Positions 10,236 to 19,807 of a DNA stretch of 64,000 nucleotides are shown in pieces. The stretch lies in NCBI RefSeq assembly GCF_000166335.1, contig NC_014657.1, positions 2,090,501 to 2,154,500 on the forward strand, in the 5' to 3' direction. The stretch is from Caldicellulosiruptor owensensis OL (lineage in GTDB: Bacteria > Bacillota > Thermoanaerobacteria > Caldicellulosiruptorales > Caldicellulosiruptoraceae). The notes beneath the pieces were generated by a model. It did no database searches. It had not been told where the DNA came from and worked only from the letters and a program-made list of their open reading frames with translations. Made by a program: the position numbers and the translations under genes. The stretch's first letter is position 1. Every line of letters begins with the position of its first letter.

Positions 10236-10364
10236 TTTTTTATTTCTGCCTCCTTCCATGAAGATTTTTCCTTTTTAAATATATTAGCAGTAATTTGTGA
10301 ATAAATTTTTAAATTTTTATAAACAAATTTTAATGAAATGTGAAAAATTCAAGGTTAAAAAAAA

Positions 10365-10397
10365 ACAGGGTAAGTACTTTAAAAGTACCTACCCTGT
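10365..10397 (-). terminator. Rho-independent terminator (distal) of the S-layer gene
   Basis: Arms ACAGGGTAAGTACTTT and its near-complement (one mismatch) form a long stem. On the minus strand it is followed by a run of T (10357-10365 read as A on plus). Confidence 0.85.
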
Positions 10398-10440
10398 TGA
10401 AATTACCTGTTAAACCACATCATTTAGTAACTTAAAAAAT

Positions 10441-10478
10441 AAAGGGTGTAGCAGGAATTTATCCCACCACACCCTTCA
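10441..10478 (-). terminator. Rho-independent terminator (proximal) of the S-layer gene
   Basis: Arms AAGGGTGT and ACACCCTT flank a loop. The minus-strand exit is T-rich (10430-10441). It lies just after the S-layer stop codon, in tandem with the terminator at 10365-10397. Double terminators suit a very highly expressed gene. Confidence 0.8.
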
Positions 10479-10488
10479 TTTTTATTTA

Positions 10489-13407
10489 TTATTGTACACT
10501 AATTGTACCAGATGTATAGTCTGAAGACATTGCATTCTGTGCAGGGCTTACGTCCTTAACCTGAGATGCTGTAACAGTAACTGTATAGCTACCTTTTGAC
10601 AATCCTGTTATCAATATTCCAACTACATTTGTACCGTTTGATATAGTTGTCTTAGTAGCTGTTACAATATTTCCTGCAGAATCCTTCACAGTTACAGCAG
10701 CATTCGGGTCTGCTATGCTTACAGCTTCGCTGAATGCAATTGTTATTGTTCCAACACCACCTGTTACACTTGCTACTGTTGGTGCAATACCATCACCAAT
10801 ATTTGACCATACATTACCACTTGTTGTGTATGTCTTTTCATAAATACTCTTGATAGTTGTTCCATTAGATACCAATGTGTATACTCCACCAACATTCGAA
10901 GGTACGTTGAGGTTTGCAAGTGTAAACTCGACTTTTGTATCGCCAACACTATATGAAGCTGAACTGAAGTAGTAATTCTTAGAACCATCTGTTACATAGA
11001 ATGCATTTGGTGCAATTGACAGTATACCCTGGTTGAATGTTACAGATACCTTATTAGCAGCTGTAAATTTGACATCGTCAATTGCCAAAGCTTGAACAGC
11101 AGTTGTTAATGTTTGATTTGTTAAAACTACTTCATTTCCGGCAACATCTTTTACACCAAAAATTATCAAACTACCATTTGTAACATCATTGCTGAATGTT
11201 AGTTTAACAATTCTATCACTTATAGTAGTTGCACTGCTTGGCTTTACAGTATTGTTAAGTATATAATTATTAACATTTTTCATTGTATCAGAATTCATAG
11301 CTTCATCAAATACAACGTAAACATTGGATACGTTAGCACTGACAATATCATATGCAACAGCTTTAACTGTTGGTCTCTTAATATCAGGTAAGGTTACAGT
11401 AAAGCTCAAATCCGCTACTTTAAGTTGAAGTGGTGTAGCTTCATAAAAGCCTGTTAATACAACTGTGCAGCTTCCACTCTTATCATATGCAGGAATTATA
11501 ATCTTGCTATTAGCTGTATCTACTGTGTAGCCTACTGATGTTCCATTGATCTTAACTGCTGCATTGCCGTCTTTGTTATAGATCGGCTTGCTGAGGGTAA
11601 CTGTAATATTGTTGCTACTGTCAACACTTGTTCCTGTGATAGTAACAGGTGATGTATCAAGTGTTAATGTTTTTGCAACTCCTGTCACACTTGCAGTATT
11701 TCCTGCAAGGTCAACAACTGTGTAATCAATTGTTACAACGCCAACCAAGCCAAGACTAATATTTACAGTTGCTGTTACTGTTGAACCACTTATTGATGCT
11801 GTTGCATTATTACCATTTATTTTAACACTGCTTACACTACCAATATCCTCATCAAATATAAGCTGTACAACAGCTTTGCTGGAATCTGTATAAACAAGCT
11901 TTACATCTTTTAACTGTGGAGCTGTTGTGTCCGCTGTTACAGCTACATTACCGCTGTAGGCAACAGCATTGTAACCTGCAAAGTCTTTCACTTCATTTGT
12001 GACTTCAACTTTATGATCGCCAGCACTGAGTGCATTTGTTAATACAACTTTTAAAGTATTGGCTACATAATCTGGAGTTACACTATTTGCAACTTGATTC
12101 ACACCATCAACTTTAAGCCATGTGAGGTACCCTACGGTTGATGGAGGAATTACCGGCTCACTAAATGTAATGTTAAGTATATTTTGCTTCAAAGCCTCTA
12201 CTTTTGTGACAGTTGGCTGCTTTGTATCTTGCACTGTTACATTTGCTGTGTAGTCACTTGCAAGTGTCTTGCCATATTTGGACTTAACAGTATTTGCTAA
12301 TACTGCAACTTTTACTGTTGAGAACTGGGTTGCAGCATTATCTAAAACAATCACTGCACCTTTCTTATCTGCTGTTACCCCAACTGTAAAACCACTTGTG
12401 GAATCATTTACTTTAAATGCACTTGTTGTAACACTGTTTGTATCCAACTCATCATTAAATGTAACTGTTATTGTCTTGAGGTTGTCTGTTGCAACTTTTG
12501 CAACTTGCAGGTTAGCCGGAGCACCTACAAACTTCTTGCCTGTATCCTGACCTTTGAAGTAAACTTTGTATTCAGTATTTGGAGTCTGAGCAGCTGTCTT
12601 TAATACAAGTTTTCCTGCACCAAAGTCAGACGCCTGGGAATCAATCAATGTTACTGCAATTGTCTTTGTTTCATCAGATGCATTTTTAATCTCGAAATCA
12701 AGAGGAATTACATCTCCATCTTCAAGTGTTGCAGGCTCATTGTTAAGGTATACATCAACATAAACCTCAATTGTATCATTTGCAACTGCTTTTACATCCT
12801 TAACCACTATAACCTTTTCTGGTTGGAAGAATGCATTTGCAAATGCTACTGCTGCTTGACCTCTGATTACAACATCGCCGATTCCAACTTCATCTTCAAT
12901 ACCATTAAAGAATCCAAGGTCAAGAGCTTTTCTTACATAGTTGAGAGGCCATTTTCCTGCTGCTGGGCTCTCGCCTTTTGCAGCAACAAGCATCTTGCAA
13001 AGTTCTTCAAACTTAACCGGTTTGTCTGGCTTGAATGTTCCATCCGGATAACCATTTACAATACCGAGGTCTTTACCTGCCTCAACATACGCAAATGCCC
13101 AGTGGTCCTTTGGAACATCGGTAAATGATGGCTCTACATCCTTGTAGTCATTGATGACATCTTCTTGACCTGTTGCTCTGATAATCATTGCCAGGATTTC
13201 TGCTCTTGTGAGTGACTTTTCAAGCATCAGGTCACCTTGCTCATTACCTTTCAAGATACCCTTCTCAACAAGCACTTTTGCTGCCTGGTCATACACAGAA
13301 CCTGTTGATTCTGTTGTAGCTTCGTTCTGTGCAAACGCAGGCGCAATTATTGAGAGAGCAAAAAGCATTACTGTTACGATAGCTATGAGTCTTTTAAACT
13401 TTTTCAT
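10489..13407 (-). CDS. S-layer protein with SLH domains and Ig-like repeats
   Basis: A 972-residue secreted protein. A classic signal peptide ends near AFAQN. SLH domains cover about residues 35-215 (LTRAEILAMIIRATG, DVPKDHWAFAYVEAGKDLGIVNGYPDGTFKPD). The rest consists of repeated Ig-like/Big-type beta domains recognisable by repeated ITVTFN, ITFSEPV and VQLIFDED strands. SLH domains anchor to secondary cell-wall polymer; the repeats likely form the lattice. Start ATG 13407 has AAGGAGG upstream. A good promoter, stem-loop leader and double terminator suggest one of the major surface proteins. It stands alone as a transcription unit. Confidence 0.9.
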   Translation of the reverse strand: MKKFKRLIAIVTVMLFALSIIAPAFAQNEATTESTGSVYDQAAKVLVEKGILKGNEQGDLMLEKSLTRAEILAMIIRATGQEDVINDYKDVEPSFTDVPKDHWAFAYVEAGKDLGIVNGYPDGTFKPDKPVKFEELCKMLVAAKGESPAAGKWPLNYVRKALDLGFFNGIEDEVGIGDVVIRGQAAVAFANAFFQPEKVIVVKDVKAVANDTIEVYVDVYLNNEPATLEDGDVIPLDFEIKNASDETKTIAVTLIDSQASDFGAGKLVLKTAAQTPNTEYKVYFKGQDTGKKFVGAPANLQVAKVATDNLKTITVTFNDELDTNSVTTSAFKVNDSTSGFTVGVTADKKGAVIVLDNAATQFSTVKVAVLANTVKSKYGKTLASDYTANVTVQDTKQPTVTKVEALKQNILNITFSEPVIPPSTVGYLTWLKVDGVNQVANSVTPDYVANTLKVVLTNALSAGDHKVEVTNEVKDFAGYNAVAYSGNVAVTADTTAPQLKDVKLVYTDSSKAVVQLIFDEDIGSVSSVKINGNNATASISGSTVTATVNISLGLVGVVTIDYTVVDLAGNTASVTGVAKTLTLDTSPVTITGTSVDSSNNITVTLSKPIYNKDGNAAVKINGTSVGYTVDTANSKIIIPAYDKSGSCTVVLTGFYEATPLQLKVADLSFTVTLPDIKRPTVKAVAYDIVSANVSNVYVVFDEAMNSDTMKNVNNYILNNTVKPSSATTISDRIVKLTFSNDVTNGSLIIFGVKDVAGNEVVLTNQTLTTAVQALAIDDVKFTAANKVSVTFNQGILSIAPNAFYVTDGSKNYYFSSASYSVGDTKVEFTLANLNVPSNVGGVYTLVSNGTTIKSIYEKTYTTSGNVWSNIGDGIAPTVASVTGGVGTITIAFSEAVSIADPNAAVTVKDSAGNIVTATKTTISNGTNVVGILITGLSKGSYTVTVTASQVKDVSPAQNAMSSDYTSGTISVQ

Positions 13408-13440
13408 AACTACTCACCAAACCTCCTTGTATGATTTTTA

Positions 13441-13476
13441 GTGATGAGACTATTACTTTTTTTATAGCCTCATCAC
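13441..13476 (-). other. Stem-loop at the 5' end of the S-layer mRNA
   Basis: GTGATGAG-CTAT and ATAG-CTCATCAC pair with one mismatch around an A-rich loop. The minus-strand exit has no T tract, so it is not a terminator. It lies directly downstream of the predicted start site (near 13480). A 5' stem-loop of this kind usually stabilises long-lived mRNA; that role is inferred. Confidence 0.65.
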
Positions 13477-13487
13477 TTACAGCTAAA

Positions 13488-13516
13488 ATTTTATCAAGCG
13501 GTTTTTTAATAGTCAA
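13488..13516 (-). promoter_or_regulatory. S-layer gene promoter (-35 TTGACT, -10 TAAAAT)
   Basis: On the minus strand TTGACT (13511-13516) and TAAAAT (13488-13493) are 17 bases apart. Transcription would start near 13480, giving a leader of about 73 bases. Confidence 0.75.
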
Positions 13517-13566
13517 TAGGTCTGCCTTAACTGTAACCAAACTGTAAAATTGGTGAAACAATTTTA

Positions 13567-15708
13567 TTACACTTTGAAAACTTGCATAGCATCTTTTAAG
13601 TCCTGTGCAAGCTTGTTGAGGTTTTCTGCCATAGCACGAAGTTCTTCAATTGCAGCAAGCTGCTCCTGGGTTGATGCAGAAACCTCCTCAGATGATGCAG
13701 CAGTCTCCTGTGAAATTGCTGAGATATTTTCCACACTTTTGATTATTACATCCTTTTCTTTATCTATAGCCTGAATAGATTCGTTAATGTCATCAATTCC
13801 TTTTATAACATAACTCATTGCCTCTTTTATGCTAACAAAAGCCTGAGCAACATCTTTTACAGCAATATTTTGTTTTTCAATAACATCTTCTACTTTATCA
13901 GCAACATCCTGAGCAGCTTTAGTCTGGTTCACAATTCTTTTAATCATCTCTTCAACTTCTCTCGTTGACTCTTTTGACTGATCAGCAAGCTTTCTAATTT
14001 CGCTTGCAACAACTGCAAACCCTCTTCCTGCATCCCCTGCTTTTGCAGCCTCAATTGAAGCATTAAGCGCTAAAAGTTTTGTCTGCTCAGATATGCTGGA
14101 CAAAACCTGTATAATTTTACCTATCGACCTTGAATACTCTGCAAGTTGGTTGATTGTGTTTATCATTGTACTTGTTATGTTAACCGTATCCTGCGATACA
14201 TTGTTCAATACCTCAACTACACTTTCACCTTTCTCGGAAAGTTCAGATACGTCTTTGGTTAGTTTTTCCATTTTGTTTGATGATTCAACAATGGTTTCTA
14301 TTTTATCACCGAAACGTGAAACAACCTCAACAACGCTTGTCGCTTCTTTTGCCTGATTTGACGCACCTTCTGCAATTTCAGAAATTGCCTTTGCAACCTC
14401 GTTTGATGCAGCAGCAGTTTCTCCTGCCACTGTTGAAAGGGTTGAAATTGCGGATGTTACTTCGCTGCTGAGATTTACACCTTTTTCTATAAGCTGTTTA
14501 ATATTTTTTGTCATGTTGTTAAAACTGTGAGCCATCAAACCAATCTCGTCATCCCGTCTTATATCAAGGCTTACTGTCAAATCACCTTTTTCTGCAACCT
14601 CAAATGCCTTTGTTATCTTTTCTATATCCCTTACAATCCTAAATGCAAAGTATATACCAAGGACAAGCGCAATCAACGTAAATATGATTGTCAGTACAAT
14701 AGACAATATTTCCAGCTTTCTTGCACTCGAGATAATCTGTGCAAGTGGTATCATACCAACAACCGCCCATGGAGTATCCGGTATCAGTGAATATGTTATA
14801 AGATATGGTTGCTTTGAGTAAATTGTCTCAAATGCACCAGAAAGTTTTTCTGACTTTATATTAGACAATACTTTTTTTACAAACTCGGTATTAGCGTCTG
14901 GAATATTTTTGAAATTGTTTTCCCATTCTGTTGGAAGTACAACTTTCCCTTGAGATGATACAGCAAGCATAAACCCGCCTTGCTGAGATATCTGGGTATC
15001 CTGAAGCTGATCTCTCAGCCAGTTTTTACTTATATCTAAAAGCATTACACCAAGAGTTTCATTTGTTGCAATATCTTTAAATGGAAGTCCTATACAAAAA
15101 GCATATTCCGGCATACTTGTATTGTTTTTTTGAGCTATCTCATCAAACTCTTTATCATGTGCTTCAATTAAAATAGGTCCACCTGCATCAATAATTTTTT
15201 TATACCACCATGCATTCTTTATTTTTGAATAATCAATGTCAAAAGTTATAGCAGGATTGAACAATGATTTCTCTTTGTTGACCAATATGTAGATACCTGC
15301 AATCATGTTATTTGAAATTAAAATGTTCTGCAATGCTTTCTGGGCATCTGTTTGTAATGTAATTTTTTCATAATCTTCTAAAGCAGCCTGTTTGCTTTCT
15401 GAATAATACCTTTGAACAAGCTCGTTTGACATAAGCTGGGTTGCATTATTTTGAGCAGTTTTTATTGCAAGCTGAAAATACCTTGCAGTAGAATCCGTGG
15501 CAGCAAGATATGACTTTTTACTTTCATTGATAACAGAATTTACTGACATGGTGATAGACAAAATATCAATTATGACTATTGGAACTATAACTATGCATGC
15601 AATAAGCAGAGCAAATCTCTTGGCAAGTTTCCCACTCTTTAGAAACGACAAAAATAGCTGCTTATAATCCTTTTTAATTCCAGATTGGGCTATATGTCTC
15701 TTTTTCAC
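13567..15708 (-). CDS. Methyl-accepting chemotaxis protein (double-Cache type)
   Basis: About 713 residues. A membrane helix lies near residues 35-60, an extracellular Cache-type sensor domain at about 60-325, a second helix at about 330-355, a HAMP domain next, and a cytoplasmic signalling domain. The hairpin tip reads [23 protein letters not shown], and the helices contain methylation-type Glu/Gln-rich heptads. It senses an external ligand and signals to CheA/CheW. GTG at 15720 is also possible, but GTG at 15708 has GGGAGAG at better spacing. Ends close to the S-layer promoter. Confidence 0.93.
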   Translation of the reverse strand: MKKRHIAQSGIKKDYKQLFLSFLKSGKLAKRFALLIACIVIVPIVIIDILSITMSVNSVINESKKSYLAATDSTARYFQLAIKTAQNNATQLMSNELVQRYYSESKQAALEDYEKITLQTDAQKALQNILISNNMIAGIYILVNKEKSLFNPAITFDIDYSKIKNAWWYKKIIDAGGPILIEAHDKEFDEIAQKNNTSMPEYAFCIGLPFKDIATNETLGVMLLDISKNWLRDQLQDTQISQQGGFMLAVSSQGKVVLPTEWENNFKNIPDANTEFVKKVLSNIKSEKLSGAFETIYSKQPYLITYSLIPDTPWAVVGMIPLAQIISSARKLEILSIVLTIIFTLIALVLGIYFAFRIVRDIEKITKAFEVAEKGDLTVSLDIRRDDEIGLMAHSFNNMTKNIKQLIEKGVNLSSEVTSAISTLSTVAGETAAASNEVAKAISEIAEGASNQAKEATSVVEVVSRFGDKIETIVESSNKMEKLTKDVSELSEKGESVVEVLNNVSQDTVNITSTMINTINQLAEYSRSIGKIIQVLSSISEQTKLLALNASIEAAKAGDAGRGFAVVASEIRKLADQSKESTREVEEMIKRIVNQTKAAQDVADKVEDVIEKQNIAVKDVAQAFVSIKEAMSYVIKGIDDINESIQAIDKEKDVIIKSVENISAISQETAASSEEVSASTQEQLAAIEELRAMAENLNKLAQDLKDAMQVFKV

Positions 15709-15906
15709 AAACTCTCCCACCCTTTTTATTTTGTTATGTTAATTTTGATTATATCTTATTTTACCTGCCAATACAATAATAAGCCATTTTTTATACACAA
15801 TTTGACAAAAAAATAGTTGTAATTTACTAAAAGTTGTATAATAAAAGTGTTTCAAAAATCTTCTTAATTTATTGTAGCTGTTTAATCTATATTCTTTACA
15901 AATAAT

Positions 15907-15939
15907 AGCCCTGTAAAAGGCTTTTCCTTCTACAGGGCT
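15907..15939 (-). terminator. Terminator after the oxaloacetate decarboxylase operon
   Basis: Perfect arms AGCCCTGTA and TACAGGGCT. The T run is better on the plus side (15939-15943) than on the minus side. Position after oadB still makes it the likely operon terminator, possibly bidirectional. Confidence 0.55.
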
Positions 15940-15987
15940 TTTTCAAATCTTTTTCAAATAACAGTTATAATAGCAGTATAAACACCA

Positions 15988-17124
15988 TTACCTGAACAAA
16001 GTCAACAGCACACCTGCTGCAACTGCAGAACCAATAACACCTGCAACGTTTGGTCCCATTGCATGCATGAGTAAAAAGTTCGATGGATTTTCTTTTTGAC
16101 CTACAACCTGTGAAACACGCGCTGCCATCGGAACTGCAGAAACACCTGCAGAACCAATCAAAGGATTTATCTTACCTCCGGAAAGCTTGTACATAATTTT
16201 GCCAAACACAACTCCACCAACTGTTGCAAATATAAATGCTAAAAGACCCAAAAAGATTATTCCAAGAGTTTTTGGATTTAAAAACCTATCTGCTGTTGCA
16301 GTTGCACCAACCGAAAGCCCTAAAAAGATGGTAATTATGTTAATCAGAGCATTCTGAGCAGTGTCAGACAATCTTTCAACAACTCCACATTCTCTAAAAA
16401 GATTTCCAAGCATCAGACAGCCTATAAGCGGTGCAACAGATGGTAAAAGTAAAGACACAACTATTGTTACTGCAATTGGGAAGATTATTCTTTCAAGCTT
16501 TGAAACTTCTCTTAGCTGTTCCATCTTGACCATACGCTCTTCTTTTGTGGTAAGAATCTTCATGATTGGTGGCTGAATTAAAGGTATAAGTGCCATGTAA
16601 GAGTATGCTGCAATTGCAATTGCTCCAAGAAGGTGTGGTGCAAGTTTTGTTGTAAGAAAGATAGCAGTTGGACCATCAGCACCTCCTATAATTCCAATTG
16701 ATGCTGCTTCCTGTGGAGTATAACCAAGAAGAAGAGCAAACATAAAAGCAAAATAAATTCCAAACTGGGCAGCAGCACCAAGAAAAAGACTAACAGGTCT
16801 TGCAATTAGCGGTCCAAAGTCTGTCATAGCACCAACGCCTAAAAATATAAGTGGTGGATAAATGCCAAGTTTTACTCCTTGATATAGGTAGTATACAAGT
16901 CCTCCCTTATCGTGGCTTGACAAAAATGAAAATGGCAAGTTTGCAAGCATCATGCCAAATGCAATAGGAAGCAAAAGCAGGGGCTCAAATTTTTTGCCAA
17001 TTGCAAGATACATCAAAACGCATGATATTGTAAGCATTATTGCCTGTCCCAGAGTGATTTTTGCAAACCCAGAGGTAACTAAAATATCTGAAACTGCTTT
17101 TATTATCATATGAAAAAATTCCAT
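15988..17124 (-). CDS. oadB: Na+-transporting oxaloacetate decarboxylase beta subunit
   Basis: The 378-residue integral membrane protein has about nine to eleven hydrophobic segments and the family's [13 protein letters not shown] motif, whose Asp is needed for Na+ transport. Another conserved stretch is [20 protein letters not shown]. It decarboxylates the carboxybiotin carried by the partner protein and exports two Na+ per turn, making an energy-conserving pump. It is 17 bases from the biotin-carrier gene and last in the operon. Close relatives serve methylmalonyl- or glutaconyl-CoA decarboxylases; the alpha subunit here indicates oxaloacetate or pyruvate chemistry. Confidence 0.93.
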   Translation of the reverse strand: MEFFHMIIKAVSDILVTSGFAKITLGQAIMLTISCVLMYLAIGKKFEPLLLLPIAFGMMLANLPFSFLSSHDKGGLVYYLYQGVKLGIYPPLIFLGVGAMTDFGPLIARPVSLFLGAAAQFGIYFAFMFALLLGYTPQEAASIGIIGGADGPTAIFLTTKLAPHLLGAIAIAAYSYMALIPLIQPPIMKILTTKEERMVKMEQLREVSKLERIIFPIAVTIVVSLLLPSVAPLIGCLMLGNLFRECGVVERLSDTAQNALINIITIFLGLSVGATATADRFLNPKTLGIIFLGLLAFIFATVGGVVFGKIMYKLSGGKINPLIGSAGVSAVPMAARVSQVVGQKENPSNFLLMHAMGPNVAGVIGSAVAAGVLLTLFR

Positions 17125-17141
17125 CTTTAAGTTTTCCCCCT

Positions 17142-17513
17142 TTACTTAAAGATTGCCAGTATATCACCACTTGCAACCTGAGCTCCCTTTGATACTAAAA
17201 CTTTTTCAACCATACCATCTTCAGGTGCCATAATCTCATTTTCCATCTTCATTGCTTCTAAGATAAAAAGCACATCGCCTTTTTTGACCTTCTGCCCTTC
17301 CTGAATATTTACAGACAGAATCTTCCCCGGCATTGGAGCAGAAATTTTTATCCCGCTTGTTACTACCTTTGAAATTTCCTCACTCGAAGCTTTTTTGGAA
17401 GCTGCAGAAATATCTGTCTGACCATTTCCATTTGAAACCCTTTCAACCTCAACCTCAAACTTTTTGCCGTTGATTGTTACAATGTATTTCATAATCAAAA
17501 TCACCCTCCGCAA
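17142..17513 (-). CDS. Biotin carboxyl carrier protein of the decarboxylase
   Basis: A 123-residue biotinyl-domain protein. An N-terminal strand region is followed by a short Ser/Ala-rich linker and a C-terminal biotinyl domain carrying EAMKMENE, whose Lys is biotinylated. It shuttles the carboxyl group from the alpha subunit to the membrane beta subunit. A separate carrier, as here, is common in Firmicutes; in enterobacteria it is fused to OadA. Confidence 0.93.
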   Translation of the reverse strand: MRRVILIMKYIVTINGKKFEVEVERVSNGNGQTDISAASKKASSEEISKVVTSGIKISAPMPGKILSVNIQEGQKVKKGDVLFILEAMKMENEIMAPEDGMVEKVLVSKGAQVASGDILAIFK

Positions 17514-17526
17514 ACAAATTGTTTTT

Positions 17527-17883
17527 TTATTCTTTTACTGGCTTAATTGATTTTATTTTCAGCTCAGAAAGAGGAATATCAGAATCAAATGCAACTGCAG
17601 CCAAGATTGCTGCAATCTCTTCATCCTCAGCATCTAAGATGTATGCCTCGCCAGATGTAAAACCTGTCTTTTCAAGCAGGCTATCCTCTTGCGTTTCATC
17701 TATTTCAATAGAAGAAAAATGACTATCTTGAGCCTTCATTGGCTTTTCGAATCTCTGCAAAAACTTTGATAAAAGACTTATAATTCCGCACAAAAGTGCA
17801 AGCACAGCAAATACAATAAGCATACCGATTACTGTCACTTCAAGCCCAAGAATAAACCTCTGCCCCAAAGTAGTATATTCCAT
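17527..17883 (-). CDS. OadG-like gamma subunit
   Basis: A 118-residue protein with one N-terminal membrane helix (about residues 12-38) and a charged tail. The tail includes a DEEIAAILAAVAFDSD segment typical of OadG-type small subunits, which hold the alpha subunit and carrier to the membrane beta subunit. It lies between oadA and the carrier gene with 13-24 base gaps, so the operon is tightly translated. Confidence 0.85.
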   Translation of the reverse strand: MEYTTLGQRFILGLEVTVIGMLIVFAVLALLCGIISLLSKFLQRFEKPMKAQDSHFSSIEIDETQEDSLLEKTGFTSGEAYILDAEDEEIAAILAAVAFDSDIPLSELKIKSIKPVKE

Positions 17884-17907
17884 TTTTTCACCTTCTTACA
17901 CTATATT

Positions 17908-19299
17908 TCACAATATTCCTTCTATTGTATATTCAATTTTTCTTTCTTTTGACTCTTTCTTTTTACCTCTGTTTTTTAAAAACTCCTCAGCAACCTGAGG
18001 GAAAAGAATATAAGAAAGAACATCTTCATCTGTTTTTGCAAAATCTTTTATTTGCTCTTTTGTCTTTTCAAAAACAGGCTCCAATGTGTCTGCAAACCTT
18101 CCTTCAATAGGCTTTTCGCTGCCGAGCACCTTTTTTACAAGCTCAGGATTTATTTTCCCGGGCGGCTTTCCATACTCCCCTCTTATATATGCCTTTACCT
18201 CTTTAAGTATTACCTTATATCTTTCTCCAGCAAGGACATTCGCAGCCGCTTGTGTTCCAACCATCTGGCTCATCGGTGTTACAAGAGGCGGATAACCTAA
18301 ATCTTCACGAACTCTGGGAACTTCTTTCAAAACCTCTTCCAGTTTGTTAAGCGCATTTTGCTGTTTCAGCTGTGCAATAAGGTTTGAAAGCATTCCACCC
18401 GGAATCTGGTACACAAGAGCATCTGTATCTGTTGAAAGAACAAAAGGATTTAAAATCCCATTTTTTATAAATTTATCCTTTACAGGCTTGAAAAAGTCGT
18501 TTATCTCTTTTAAAAGCTTATCGTTAAGATTTGTGTCATACCCCATCTGCTTGAGTGCATAGTTCAGCGTCTCTGTTGGAGGCTGAGATGTACCTCCTGA
18601 AAAACTTGAGATTGCTGTGTCAATTCCATCAACACCAGCTTCAACTGCTTTGAGATAGGTCAAAATTCCGAGTCCTGTGGTTGAATGTGTGTGAAGAAAA
18701 ACTGGCAGCTTTACATTTTCCTTTAAAGCTTTCACAAGCTCGTACGCTTCTTTTGGGCTCATAATACCTGCCATGTCCTTTATGCAGATTGAATGAACGC
18801 CCATACTCTCAAGTTCTCTGCCAATCTTCACATACATCTCAAGACTGTGAATGGGGCTTATGGTATACACAATTGTACCCTGAGCATGACCGCCTGCTTT
18901 GATTGTTTCATCAACTGCAACTTCAATGTTTCGAAGATCGTTTAGCGCATCAAATATCCTTATTATATCCATTCCATTTTCGATAGATTTTCGAACAAAC
19001 ATTTTTACAACATCATCTGGATAGTGCCTGTAACCCAAAAGGTTTTGTCCTCGAAGAAGCATCTGAAGCTTTGTGTTTTTCACCTTTGACTTTATTTTCC
19101 TCAAGCGCTCCCATGGATCTTCATTCAGATACCTCAGACACGAGTCAAATGTTGCACCACCCCAGCACTCAATTGAATAATACCCCGCCTGATCAATTTT
19201 CTCTAAAATACCTTCGAAATCCTCATAAGGCATTCTTGTAGCAATCAGAGACTGCTGGGCATCTCTTAAAACTGTTTCGGTAAAATAAATCCTTTTCAT
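17908..19299 (-). CDS. oadA: Oxaloacetate decarboxylase alpha subunit / pyruvate carboxylase B-like
   Basis: The 463-residue carboxyltransferase has the DRE-TIM signature ETVLRDAQQSLIATRM near the N-terminus, WGGATFDSCLRYL, the metal-binding HTHSTTGLG segment, and the C-terminal conserved-carboxylase region. It transfers the carboxyl group of oxaloacetate to biotin, releasing pyruvate. It lacks a fused biotinyl domain, which is supplied by the separate carrier. Start ATG 19299 has AAAAGGAG upstream. First gene of the oadA-oadG-carrier-oadB operon. In a fermenter this couples decarboxylation to a Na+ gradient. Confidence 0.93.
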   Translation of the reverse strand: MKRIYFTETVLRDAQQSLIATRMPYEDFEGILEKIDQAGYYSIECWGGATFDSCLRYLNEDPWERLRKIKSKVKNTKLQMLLRGQNLLGYRHYPDDVVKMFVRKSIENGMDIIRIFDALNDLRNIEVAVDETIKAGGHAQGTIVYTISPIHSLEMYVKIGRELESMGVHSICIKDMAGIMSPKEAYELVKALKENVKLPVFLHTHSTTGLGILTYLKAVEAGVDGIDTAISSFSGGTSQPPTETLNYALKQMGYDTNLNDKLLKEINDFFKPVKDKFIKNGILNPFVLSTDTDALVYQIPGGMLSNLIAQLKQQNALNKLEEVLKEVPRVREDLGYPPLVTPMSQMVGTQAAANVLAGERYKVILKEVKAYIRGEYGKPPGKINPELVKKVLGSEKPIEGRFADTLEPVFEKTKEQIKDFAKTDEDVLSYILFPQVAEEFLKNRGKKKESKERKIEYTIEGIL

Positions 19300-19460
19300 T
19301 TCTTTTCAACTCCTTTTACCGCCTGCATTTCATGCCTGTTATAAGTGAATTTTTTAACAAGACACGCATAGAAGATATTTTAGCAAGTTTTTTTTTATTT
19401 TTCTACATCAAAGTTAACAAACTTGTTTGTGAAGTTTTCATATTAAAAACTTTTTTCACT

Positions 19461-19511
19461 ACCTATTACCCCCAAAAGCTTACCTAAGATATCATATACA
19501 GGCATGGAAAT
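19461..19511 (-). pseudogene. Remnant of a chemoreceptor 3' end
   Basis: About 50 bases closely resemble 19831-19881, the 3' end of the next chemoreceptor gene (encoding SMPVYDGFGKLLGVIGA). They are followed by the same hairpin repeat and the 5' end of the Rpn gene. This points to a duplicated and then deleted block. Confidence 0.55.
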
Positions 19512-19522
19512 TTACAAAAATT

Positions 19523-19558
19523 AAAGGCGCTTTGAAGCTTTCGCCCCAAAACGCCTTT
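19523..19558 (-). repeat. Hairpin repeat, copy 1 of 3
   Basis: AAAGGCG and CGCCTTT arms flank a conserved GCTTTGAAGCT...GCCCCAAAA interior. The same unit recurs at 21383-21419 and 23749-23785. The minus-strand exit is T-rich, so it can act as a terminator. Confidence 0.8.
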
Positions 19559-19571
19559 GTTTTGGAGAATG

Positions 19572-19768
19572 ATTGCTCCTTAAAAAGTTTAAAAATACTT
19601 CCTTGAACTGAAATAATCTTTTGAATGTCAAATCATACTGGTTATGCGGTACTTTCTGCTGCATTTACTTTATCCTTATAATTAATTTTTATCCAGCTAT
19701 AGTTTTTTCTTCTGTTTAAAATTATACCATAAAGACAAAGAGCATACAAGCAACATCTCACTACTTAC
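19572..19768 (-). repeat. 197-bp direct repeat, copy 1 (Rpn gene 5' fragment)
   Basis: Almost identical to 22384-22580 with no length change. It contains the first 30 or so codons of the Rpn-family gene plus its upstream region. Here the coding part is cut off after about 31 residues, so it is a dead duplicate. Confidence 0.85.
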
Positions 19769-19807
19769 ATGATTAGTGTAAACCTTAAAAACCTCTTTGC
19801 TAACATT

